This document shows, piece by piece, positions 50,701 through 62,465 of a stretch of 64,000 nt of DNA. Made by a program: the position numbers and the translations under genes. Position 1 is the stretch's first letter, and the number at the start of each line of letters is the position of its first letter. The DNA is from Brugia malayi. Taxonomy: Eukaryota; Nematoda; Chromadorea; Rhabditida; Onchocercidae. The notes under the pieces were generated by a model that had not been told where the DNA came from, did not search any database, and was given only the letters and a program-made list of their open reading frames with translations. The DNA lies in contig NW_025062478.1 in assembly GCF_000002995.4 (NCBI RefSeq), positions 6,052,001 to 6,116,000 of the forward strand, read 5' to 3'.

Positions 50701-53700
50701 CTTTACAATTCATTTCTATAATTTTAATTCTAAGGACGATTTAAATGATCATGAATGTTTTAATTTTTTCTTTTCTGTTGTGTATAAACAAGGACAATCG
50801 ATACCAAACAAAACAAAACTATCCAGTAGGGCGTAATAATGATCTAATAATCAATGTGCTGATAATTACAAGAGAACCTACTGCTACATTCATATAGTTT
50901 CGATATTGTAATCAAATGATGTATAACGTAATGCAACAAGTTAAAAAAGAAGCAAACTCTTTTGACAGTAAAAAAAATCATCCCCAAATTGATTCATTAT
51001 CTTCTAGAGCACCAACAATACGTTTGCATGACAAGGTTTGGATACCACAAGAAAATCATCCAGAAATTAATTTTGTTGGATTACTGATTGGTCCACGTGG
51101 AAATACTCTGAAGGCTCTGGAAGCGGAGGTTTTCTATTATTTCTATTCGCATGCAAATCATAAATCATTATTTACTTAATCTAATGCATGATTTTTATTG
51201 GATTAAATTAGCATTATGATTCTTGTTTCATATTAGTAATTGCTCCACCTGGTTGTACAATACTTTGCAATCTGTGGGAGACGTTGAGCTCTTTTTTAAT
51301 GTTTCAGACAGGTGCCAAAATTATAATTCGTGGTAAAGGTTCAGTAAAAGAAGGCAAATTGGGACGTCGTGAGGGACCAATGCCTGGTGAAAATGAACCC
51401 CTTCATGCTTATGTAACAGGCACTGATTATACGGTTATAAAAAAGGCATGTGAAAAAGTAAGAAATTTTTAATTATTCCACGTGCATGCTATTTTTTTTT
51501 ACTGAAAATTTTGTCGAGTATGAAAATTATAGTTTTTGTAAATGTTTAAAAACTTTTTTGTTGAAATCTTTGAGACAAGCTTTTAGTAATCCTTATTTCG
51601 TCATGAATGTTGAAATTTTGATATGCATTTTGTAATTTGCATTTTATATGGTTACCAGTAAGATCTAATTTGTCCATATGGAAACACTGAATTTTAAGAA
51701 AACAACATTTGATTATTTTTCCAGTATTTCATGTTTCTTTATAATAATGAATATTCCTTCTTTTCATTTTTTTCCACTTTAGATTTGTCATCTTAATGAT
51801 GCACTATTCTTTATTAATAATAGTTTTAAATTTAGGATTTAGTGCTTTATTATAACAATACTGCTACAGTCATTTAAAATCACAAATTTTTAAAAAGGTT
51901 ATCTACTTTTTTCAGATAACATCAATTATAAATGAAGCACTGATGATACCTGATGGTCAAAATGAATTGCGTAAGCTGCAGCTGAGAGAGCTTGCACTTT
52001 TGAATGGCACTCTGCGACCTGAGGATTTGGCAAGCGGTGCCCGTTGTAGCAACTGTGGCTCTGATGAGCATAAAACGTGAGTATTCAGTACAAATTTGTG
52101 TTTTAGGAGATTTCCAAACTCTTCAGACGTATGATTCTATTGATTTCCCAGAATTTCTAGTAAGTTTACTCTGATAGCCATCACTGGTTCATACCTTGCT
52201 CATATATTTTTTCGAAATAATTTTCAGATGGGAATGTCCGGATGCTCCAAATGTTACTGCAAATATTATTTGTACCGCATGTGGTGCTGCGGGGCATATT
52301 GCTAAAGATTGCAAAAATCCACGACCTGGGAGTGGAGTGTTCAGTGTAGGAGATGGTGGCATGGATGATGAGGTCTCCTTGTTTTTTTTATCCTTTGTTG
52401 CGGCATTTTTGTAGTCACTTTTTTTGCTTAAATCCATTTTTCTCCCTTTTTTTTTTAATTAAGGCGCTGTTTCTATGTAATTCCTTTTCTAAACACTTAA
52501 TCCTACTTTTTTAGTACACGGCATTGATGGCTGAGTTGGGAGAAAAGCCTGCATCGAAACCATATGGTGCTTCAGGAAAAGCAGGTTTGGGAACTGGAAA
52601 TGCAGGATCTGGTTATAAGGTTTCTAATTTTTACATTTTTTATAAAGAAGTTGTCTTAAAATCGTGTTTGCTTGCAGACTTATTGACATCATAAATTTAA
52701 GGAGTTAAGCATTGAACAGTTCCCGCTGTAGAGTAAATCATTTTATAGGAAGGAAATCACGATTTATTACTACTGCTTTTAAGCCAGTGAATTATTCAGA
52801 CGTTTCAAATATTTGACTTCAGAAAGGTGTTTCATCCTTTCTAACTTTCATTTACTGTCTAATAATGGATGATTAGAAATAAGTATATAGCAGGAAATAT
52901 TCGGGTAGACTTGATATTTTCAAGATTTTTGACTGATATTTTGCCTTTATAAAAAATTTTTTTTTCATTTTTCGTTTTTCGTATGCTTCAAATGCAGGAA
53001 CAGATCTGATAAAGGTGTTATTGTGACTTTGTGAATGAGTGGTGAAATCGTTGCCAAGTGCTTTTGATCTAATATCATTATTTACAGCCGAAGAATTATT
53101 CACTACCGACGGGTACACCGATCGTTCGAATCAATTTAGCAAGACAAGAAGGTATTGTGCTATATATATATGATTGCGCTAGCTATATTTTGAAAAGTTG
53201 TATATAAATTGAAATAAGTTAGGTTAGGAAGGAATGGGATGTGTTATATCGCAGTGTTATTGATTTCATATTATGCGGGACGATAAAAATTGATATTTTC
53301 GTTTTTTTTTTTACAATTATGGTATACTTGTGATATACGTTTGATAGTGGTAGAAAATTTCAAACTGTCCTTATGGATGATAATGCCACACTACAGCATT
53401 TTCTAATAGGGTGAGAGGCTTTTAACACGTTTCTTACTTATGGATTTTTTTCCCCTCAATAATATTGATTGATTCATCAGTAATATGCAAATTTTATGTT
53501 TAATTAGTACCGGTATTCAGCAGTACTTTTATCGCTGTTTAAGGAAATTGTAAGATTTATATTGAGATTATTTCAGGTATGGAGGGGTATTCAAAAGGTG
53601 GCACACAACCACCATTGGGTAGCAGTAATGTATCAACTGAAGGCATTCACTTTTTCAATACACCTCGACCACGACCTTCATACATGCCTAATGCTGCTGC

Positions 53701-53908
53701 TTGGGGTTCACCAGCAGGTCGTGGGTGGGGTGGTGTACCACCACCGCCGACGAGCCGATATCCTATGCCTGTTCCACCGCCACCACCGCCGATGTCACTT
53801 GGACTTGGTTTTATGCCTCCGCCACCACCACCGCCAGCGCCAGTACCGAAAATGGATCTGTCAAGCTTATTGGCACCACCTGCCCCTCCTCCACCACCAC
53901 CGTCCTAG
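47756..53908 (+). CDS. sfa-1 (SF1): Splicing factor 1 / branch-point-binding protein
   Basis: SF1 recognises the intron branch point and binds U2AF65 in the earliest spliceosomal complex. Exons: 47756-47909, 48177-48467, 48543-48607, 48878-48950, 49013-49180, 49687-49762, 50526-50678, 51008-51128, 51308-51457, 51916-52076, 52228-52372, 52515-52619, 53088-53151 and 53577-53908. Phases close, giving 685 residues. An RS-rich domain (about 66-147) lies N-terminal, a feature known for Drosophila and C. elegans SF1 but not human. Next come a U2AF ligand motif (KKPRKSRW, about 217-223), the SPSP phosphorylation motif ([10 protein letters not shown]), the KH/QUA2 domain with [15 protein letters not shown] and [14 protein letters not shown] (about 328-445), and two CCHC zinc knuckles ([14 protein letters not shown] and [14 protein letters not shown]). 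The C-terminus is rich in proline runs (PPPPPPPAP). Every expected family element is present. Confidence 0.97.
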
Positions 53909-56900
53909 AATGGTTGCTGTTTTGATTGACTTTTAAAGGTAAGAATTGAGGTTTTGAGGCGTGGTAATATGTATTCAATGATGTTTAAAAGCATATCAAG
54001 TTTTTTAAAATAATAGACAGGTTAAAAACTGAAGAAATATTTTTCCTATAAATTTGAAATTAGTCATTTTTAACCATTTCATTTTAGTTTTTCTAACTTT
54101 GTTAGGTCATATGAATTGGCCGATTTGTTGACTTTTGATGGATTACTTTTATATATTTCGTGCTTCATTTTCTCTGCTAGCCTCTGAAGAAATGATTTTT
54201 TCAGTTGTTTTCCAAATTAAATTGTTTTATTGGTTGTTTTTCATTTTGCACTCGAAATAAGAGACGACTGTCACTAACATTAAGTAAAATTTTTCGATCA
54301 GTAAGAGTATCTCTCAGAAACTCTTTTGCACACACAATAATTTTGTATCGACACATGTCTATCTGGAGTATTAAACTGTTGAAATCAGATTACGATAAAA
54401 GTTGTACTTGAAAATATATTAATGCCCAAAGAACACTGTGTTCACTTCAGAGGCGGCTATTAAATGTATTTCAAGTTAATTGTCGTTCATCGTGTAGGTT
54501 TACTGAAGTTTTTTTTTTTTTTTTTTCAGTGGCTTTTCAACTTTCAAGGCGGTTTCGGAGAACATTATTCACTATTTGTCGCTTATAATTCAAGGACTCA
54601 GAAATATGAAAAAGTGTGATTTGCTGGGATACAAGTTTCTCATGAGTTTGTCAAAGTATAAATATAAGTCTAGAAATGGAGAGATAAAAGTTGCTACCCC
54701 GGTGAAAAGTTCGCACAATTTATTTTTGGGAGTTGATAGACTACAAAATATAATATTTTGAAAACAATCGAGGAGAATATATGGAAAAGCGGGAAGTAGC
54801 GACGTAACTTCAAAGAGTGATGTTACAGTGGCGAGAAGATATGATTAAGCAAATCAGCAAGAAAAATAAATAGAGATGATTACTTATTTCGATTGTAATT
54901 TAAAGAATTATACCGAGAAATTATCAACGCGTGATAAGTATGACACGATGGTCGAATTCAATGCGAAGGATTTTTTATGCATTTGAAAAGGGAAGGTGCG
55001 ATCAAGTATTACCTGAATTATGCATTACCTAAGGAGCTGAGAATTGGAAAACAGATCAGGAATCAATTTTTCTCACCTGAAAATGTATCTCTAGTCCGAG
55101 ATTATAAGTCATCAATTCCCTATTTAGTTCACTGATGGAATCATTACAGACAGCTTTATCATTAGTATAAACTGAAGTGGCCACTAGAGTGTTAGCATTT
55201 AACTATCAAAAAGTCATTATAAAATAAACGAATAAGATTTTTTCTTGATTTTTGTCCCTATTAGGGAAAATTTAATTTGCATGAAAGTGCGTCGTTCGAT
55301 TGATAAGTACATTTTCAAGTAAGAGACTATGATATGGTGGGTGTGGCTGTAATGAGGAAGAAACAGTTGATATTTCCTTCGAAAGTTAACCATTTTTGTC
55401 AGTAATTGATAATAATATACATTTTCGACTTCCTTGACAAAAATTTAATTTGTGTACTTGTGTAGGTGGGAATATTATTTGTTCACTTCCAGTGACTATT
55501 GAAATTAAAAAAAATTGCTTTGCTAAACAGTATAACGGTCGCTCTGTTAACTTAAATTCTTTCTTTGTGAAATTTATTATTGGTGATAACCCATTGAAGC
55601 TATATTGTCTCATAACCTCGCATTTTGATTTCTTTCTTGACAACAAAAAAAAAAAACATGCAAAGTTTCTCTGCAAGAAAAAAAAAAACACTACGACAAT
55701 ATTGCTCTCTAATTTTTATTTCTTTTTCTTCAATTGAAAATAATTGCTATCAGCTTGAAGTATTGGCTATTTCTTGGGAAAAACTACCATATAAGATGAA
55801 AAAGTCGTATTTAACACTAGTCTCTGGACAAATTACTAGTAAATCAAATAACTGAAAGTATTTATTACCTTCGTTCTTCATTATGCAAGCTCATGTCATT
55901 CATCGAAATAATATTTATTACATTAATTGCTTATCATTATCAGATCTACACACATTATATTATACTGTTTTTGCGGTTTATTTTTTATAAATTGTCATCA
56001 GTGATAAAGATTGTTATTTAATATTAATTGTCAATCAGATGTTTGAGGATATTACCATCTTTTTCACAGGTCAAAAACAATCGAAATGAATAAACTGACG
56101 ACTAGTTCTAAAAAATAAATTTGTGGAGTAGTTGACGATTTCGGGAAAATTATTTATGTCAACAGTAAAGTAAAGTAGTACAATCACTGCGAAACCAAGA
56201 CATTAAATGTCTGCTGATCTCTATGATCGTTTAATTGAATAATGATTTTTTTCTTGAAAATTCAGTATTTTCTGATAATATCTCATTTTTATATCGTAAT
56301 ATATCAAAATATGAAATTTCAATCTTAAAATTAGAGTCTTTTACAGACGCAATAAAAGCAAATAAACTTAATGAGTAAGCAAACGATCAGTATTTGATGG
56401 AATATGATTTTGGATAAAAAAATATTAAGAAATTCTTGCATATGATAAAGAAGTTAAGAAAGATGTAGGACTTAAGGAAATTCTTTTTAATGAGGCAAGA
56501 TTGTGACACCACATTTATAGCAGATTCTTTATCAGTAAAGTCAGCTGTTGATGTCATTTTTGGTTGGCTACTTTGGTTTTATATTAATACTCACTAGTCT
56601 TGTAAACATGTTAATGTTTAAACATTAGAGCAAACTGAAAGGTAATATGACGACCATATGTATTAATTAAATTTTAGTCTCATTAACTATCGTAGTCGAT
56701 TAGTTCAAATATTATTTAGTTTTATTTCTCATATCTTTTCTTCATCATCAAGCATTATTTCTCATCCAGTAGGATAACTGGTATCATTGTTTAAGCATAT
56801 AATCAAATTTCTTCAGATTCAAGGGCAACTTCTTATACAAAGTTTTTGTCTATTGTTGATATTCAAATTCTTCCATGAATATTTTTTGACAATTAGAAAT

Positions 56901-59288
56901 GATCCAAAATTTACAACTTTTTTTTGTTGTCTTCAAATCCTTGCAGATTTATTTGTTTTTACTTCAACGGAATATGTAAAAGAATTTTCTGCTAATGTTA
57001 CTTAATAAACATTTCATAGAAGCTTTCATTTACTATTGATTGAAAGAATATTCATTAGTGGTTCAAAGGTTTTTTTTTGACTATAGCGTAGTTAAATGAA
57101 AAAAAAATGCGTAATTTAAATAGCTCTTCTTCACTTGTGGAAATAATCAAATGAAGAAGTTATGACTCCATGGAAGGCAAAATTTGGCTATTATAAAATA
57201 AGTTTGATTTTTTCATTATGACAAATTACTAAAAAAATTAAAGAGAATAACAATGTGTTGCTAGGAGAATGATTATTCCATCAGTAATATTAAAATATAA
57301 AGTCTTTTCACCACTTTATAGTACTTTTCATAGTGAGTTAAACATTACTTCCATATTTATAAATGACTGTGTGTTGAATAAAGGACAGAACATATTGGAA
57401 GGTCAACAATATACTTTTTTAATATGTTAACAAAGATCTAATTAAAAAAGTGCTGCTTCTAGTTAATAATTAATTAATAGTTTTTATTGGCTTTACAAAT
57501 TATACAAGTTTTTTCTTCCTTTTTTTTTTGATTTTGGTATTCTAATGGGTTTTCTGCTTTAATGAAATTAGATTTTGAATTTTGAAATTATCTACTGATA
57601 TTCATTCCATCTGACTAAATTATCTGCTTAAATCAGTTATACAAGTGATATTTATTTATAATTAATAGTATTTTAAGTAATTTTTTTATTTTAAGTAATT
57701 TTGTGAATTTCAATATGAATATTTTTTTGAGCTTAGTGTTTAAAAAAGTGGAAACATGGAATCACTATTTAGGGGAATGTATACAAGAAATATAATTACT
57801 GTGTAAGCTATCCTTACTAACCTTAATAAAAGGTTTTAATTTTATTTTTACTGCTGTTTTTTTTTTAACGAATAAATCTTCTTTTGCTTAGGAGAAAATT
57901 TTATTAAAAAATATTTGCCAACATTCTAAAACTCCTTTTGTTGTCATTTTTACCCAGATTTCTGGACAAAAATTTGTATAGAAAAAAAAATCGGTAAAAG
58001 CATATATTTAATTTAAGTACATTCGGAACACGTTCACATAATAATATTTCAACGAACGCTTTTTCTGAAGTACTTATTATAAAAGAAGATAATTTTCCTA
58101 ATGAATGTTGTAGGAAGGACACTATAAAAACACTTTATTAAGGTTACCTTTGATTTCAATGCCAGGGAAGAAGAAGAGAGGAATACGATGTTGAATAGGA
58201 TTAAATTAACTTTTGATCTGTTTGTGAAAAGGATAACTTATATTTTGTTTAGTTGTTTTAGTACTGTTAGACTTTCATTGCATAAATGATAAACTTATTC
58301 ACTGATTCATCAGTAAGCTAATAGCTTGAAAGAAATCTTTGGCATTAAAATGAAAAGTTTTCGCTTGATAAATGGTTCAGACATAACAATAATAAGTGCT
58401 TATGTGTTATTGAAAATTTTCATTTCCGTTGATGAAATTTGAAATTTCAATTCTCAGATAGATTTAGAAAATGGAATTCCATAATCATAAAAGTGTTATA
58501 CATCTAAATACTTCTTGAATGTGAAAAAGCAAGATAGAAATTAACATCTAACAAAAGCTTGCTCTCCGATTCTTTCTTGGGTGTTCGCTTTTATTCCTCA
58601 AAATATTATTGTTATTTATCTCTTTCCTCAAAAAAAAAAAATATTATTGCGTCTATATCCTTATGCAAAACTAATATTTGATATGATTATCATATTAATC
58701 AAATCCTAAACATTCAATTTCTAGAAAAAAAAGTTGCATTTTAGCATTTTGATTCCATAGATGAAATTGCAATAATCTTTAAAAAGCTATGGCTTCATTT
58801 ACTGTTTCACAGTAAAGTTTCATTTTTGAAGCTAGAACTTCATTTGACCAATCACAGATTCTTTGTTTAACACATTTGCAGCAGAATGTGAAAAAAATCA
58901 TTTCTCCTGATATATCGTTGTACTAATTAATTAATCACGATTCTGAGTTAATGATAATGGAAGTCAAAATAATGCGAGAAGTTGTGAAAAGATGAAATAA
59001 AACTGGTACAAATAATTATTGTAAATCATAAAAGACAAAACTGACAAATTTTCAAGCATATTAGACTTACAATAAATCATTATTAGATGATTCAATGTGC
59101 TAAACAACTAAGCACAATTTAATTTTTGTTCAAAATATATTTTATATTGAACTTTAGATGAAAAATTATTCGCAATTATGTCGCATCCAGCAATACTACA
59201 AATCAAGTAATGAAGTAAATGTCTTTAGTCAATATATTGTAATTTGTAATTTAAAAAATAACTTCGAAACTTCGAACTTCTTTTCAGG
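53909..59288. other. 5.4-kb gene-poor region
   Basis: The longest stretch without a recognised gene. It is very AT-rich with T- and A-runs (for example a 20-odd-base T-run near 54508-54529). Open frames of 60-100 codons (54205, 54576, 55450, 56787) are low-complexity, often poly-Phe or poly-Lys, and show no family similarity. It includes the sfa-1 3' UTR (a candidate AATAAA near 54866) and presumably the receptor promoter at its right end. Confidence 0.6.
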
Positions 59289-62200
59289 ATGATACTACAA
59301 TTTTCAGTTTACATCGCAGGAGGACTTGTAGTTTTTGCGCTCAACATATTTTATTTTGCTGCAATCGTTCGAACAAAGATAAATCGTGAAAGATACGGCC
59401 TCACAGGAATGGAGGTGTGATGTTTTTTCAATAACTTTTCATTCTATGTTTCATATCCTTGGCCTATCACTTATAACTTAACTTATCTATATTGTTGGCT
59501 CGCCATCTATGAGACAACTTATATTGATACACAAGAAGAAACAGCGATTTTTGTTCTCAACGTTCCCTATAATTGAATGCTTTCTAAAATAAAGCAAAAT
59601 GCTACTACAGTTTCTCATCATTCTCACAAAACTTATTATTTGCAGTTTTTCGCGGATGGTTTAATGGGATTTGCAATAACATTAGCTGGTGCGACACGTA
59701 ACGCGCAAATTTTTCTAGGAAATCAAAATGGTACAGTTTCAAGAATAATTTGTGTGATTATGCCGCATAATGTTATTTTGGCCTGGTTAGTATATCTTTC
59801 CTAACTTGAGTCAATCTTATTTCAATTTCTAAAAAGGAAAGTAAATTTTAAAGACGAAGAGTTAATTAGGTCGATAATACAAGCATAAAACAACTTATAT
59901 TTTTCATATTTTTTTTGGCATGAAAGTTAGCATATATTAAAAATAAAATATACAATATATATTTTTTTGTTCCGACAGTTTCCATATTTCAATTTCTTGG
60001 CTTGGTATGACATTATCGTCCATAAGGATAGTTAAAAATTTCTACCACTGTAAGAATATGTTACAAGGTATAACACAATTATATGTACGTCACAAGTATA
60101 CCGTAGCAATTGAAATATGAAGCTTGTTAGAATATATCAGTAAGGAATAATTAATGTTAGAATATATCAGTAAGGAATAATTAATGTTAGAATATATCAG
60201 TAAGGAATAATTAATGTTAGAATATATCAGTAAGGAATAATTAATGTTAGAATATATCAGTAAGGAATAATTAATGTTAGAATATATCAGTAAGGAATAA
60301 TTAATGTTAGAATATATCAGTAAGGAATAATTAATGTTAGAATATATCAGTAAGGAATAATTAATGTTAGAATATATCAGTAAGGAATAATTAATGTTAG
60401 AATATATCAGTAAGGAATAATTAATGTTAGAATATATCAGTAAGGAATAATTAATGTTAGAATATATCAGTAAGGAATAATTAATGTTAGAATATATCAG
60501 TAAGGAATAAGTAAGGAATAATCATCTTTACTGATGGATACAGTAAGAGGGAAATTGAACTTGCACTATGCTCGATTTGGTTGATTTTACTGTTCAAATC
60601 TTCATTTACTTGCAGTACGGGTCAAATCTCTCATCGGTAACTCTTAAGTAACTCTTCAATGAACTCATTCATACTTCACTTCCAGCAACAGTGACCTCAT
60701 GATGTTTTCACTGCCACACTAGAAATTGTAACAATGATCACTGCTTTAGCCATCATGACCCCTTCTAATACCATTTTCTTCTTCTTTCTTCCTTCCATCC
60801 ATCAATTTCTAGCCTTTTTAATCTTTATTTACTTCGTTTAAACTTTGTCTCATCCTTCTTTTTCTCCTTTTGTCGCTAAACTAATGCACAAACACAGAAT
60901 TACCATTTGCGCTACGTACAAGAAACATTTGATTCCCGGCTATGGCAATAGACTTGCAGATGTAAGTCTTAATGACACTGCTTATTGCTTTTGTTAGAGC
61001 TTTTGTTACTTTTTTATTCTGATGATAATTGGCCAAAAAATTTAGGACAGAGCCGATGACCGCTATATCAATGCTTGTAGTTAGTATTGACCGGTTAATT
61101 TCAATCGTCAAACCTATTTTGTATTATAAAAAAATGTTGAATATTCAGCATTATTTGGTAAGATTTACTTGTGTCTTTTATGTAAAGAAATGCTAATTGT
61201 TGAATTAGTCGCCGAAGAGAAGATGAAAAAGCGACAGAATGACTCATTGGTTACTGATACGACGAATAGTCAGAGATTTCTTGCAAGCAACATGGAATTA
61301 CTAAAAGCATTTTATAAGCTGAAACATTATCATATTAAACAGTTAAAGTCGGAAAATCGCAACATCAACTCGTAATTTAATTATCACAAATGTCATAAAA
61401 CTTTCAAATTACTTATAATTTTAAAAATATTGAATTACAGATAGCTGGCAGCAATCTATCAATCCTTTTATTGATATCTGCAAGTGTACTTTGCTCATAT
61501 CTAAATAATGTCAAAGTGCATTCTTTCTGCTGGTTAGCGCTATGAGACTTCCTAATGTAAATTCTGGAATGAACAAATGAAATTAACTGAGTCATTTACA
61601 GATAACATTTAGAATTTCTTGCGAATTTTTCACCGCTTTTTGAATTTATTTTATCTCTTTTACAACTTAAAGTAAGTAATTTCAATTTTACACTTAACTT
61701 TGCATGGCCAAGTTTTAAAGTATGCTTATAGGACACCAAATAGCCGATGTCCAATATTCAATCGAATATTCTATGGCACACGCATTAGTGCAGCTACTGG
61801 AAGTGTTATACTTTACATTGTCACTTTATTTATGGTGCGACGATATAGCAAAAGGATAAAAGAACAACAGGTTTTTATTTTTAATCTACATATGAGTTAA
61901 AATCATTCAAAGGAATTAATTACTTTTCCGACCCGTTACATTCATCTCAAATAGCAATTGCATTATCAATGTGAACGGTAGCTAATTGGTGAACTTAATT
62001 GCTGCATTTTCATGAATTTCACAAGAATCGAAATTTTTGATTTTGACAAAGTGTTTGCTTTGAATGTGTCGGTGGAAGTAAATTTGAAGGGCTTTCAACA
62101 TTTAATGAAGTTTCTGTGTTAAGCAACAAATCATCTTTTTGTATTGTGATCCATTATGAACTACAATTCGTAATTTTCCAATTTGCTATTTTCAGAATTC

Positions 62201-62465
62201 CGAATCAGTTAAGATAAACAAGCGTCAATTAAACTTTACAAAAACCGTAGGTTTGTCGTGTTTTGCGACTGCTGGCCTATATGTTTTGCCTATGATTATC
62301 GCATTCTACGAAACGAGTGATGAAATCATACCAAATTCTGTTTACTCAGTAATTGTTATCATTTCATTTTTAAATTCTTTTTCCAAAACAATTATTGTTG
62401 GCTGTCGTTCACATGAAATTCGGGAAGCGGTTATAGATCTGATGCCGGGCGCATTTCGTATGTAA
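59289..62465 (+). CDS. Nematode seven-helix receptor (rhodopsin-like, chemoreceptor type)
   Basis: This is a multi-exon G-protein-coupled receptor; the subfamily is not resolved (srsx-like is one possibility). Supported exons: 59289-59414 (TM1, FSVYIAGGLVVFALNIFYF), 59646-59785 (FFADGLMGFAITLAGATRNA), a tentative exon from 59979 (HISISWLGMTLSSIRI), 61046-61157 (TM3, TAISMLVVSIDRLISI with a DR motif), 61441 to about 61509 or later (NLSILLLISASVLCSYL), 61721-61870 (TM5, SAATGSVILYIVTLFMVRRY) and 62196-62465 (TM6-TM7, LSCFATAGLYVLPMII and SVYSVIVIISFLNSF, tail GCRSHEIREAV). Phases do not close between the tentative exon and 61046, nor uniquely between 61441 and 61721, so at least one exon is unresolved. 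An AG (ttttcag) ends one base before the first ATG, so it is either a spliced-leader site or a cis acceptor. The intron between the third and TM3 exons holds a 30-bp satellite. Confidence 0.75.
60126..60521 (+). repeat. 30-bp tandem repeat, about 13 near-identical copies
   Basis: The unit begins gttagaatatatcag and ends taaggaataattaat. Twelve full copies run from 60126 to 60485 with no differences seen, followed by a 25-base partial copy (60486-60510) and a further partial gtaaggaataa (60511-60521). It lies wholly within an intron of the seven-helix receptor gene. The perfect identity indicates recent expansion or ongoing homogenisation, and the copy number in an assembly may be unreliable. 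Confidence 0.97.

Noticed and set aside
53562..53936. His-rich plus-strand frame over the last SF1 exon
   Set aside because: It is a shifted reading of the proline-rich C-terminus of SF1.
54508..54529. Long T-runs here and at 17900, 27642 and 44789 as processed-retrocopy tails
   Set aside because: No adjacent intronless gene copy or target-site duplication is visible. They look like simple homopolymer tracts in AT-rich DNA.
55386..55855. Overlapping frames of 76-101 codons on both strands
   Set aside because: They are dominated by Phe and Lys homopolymer translation and show no motif.
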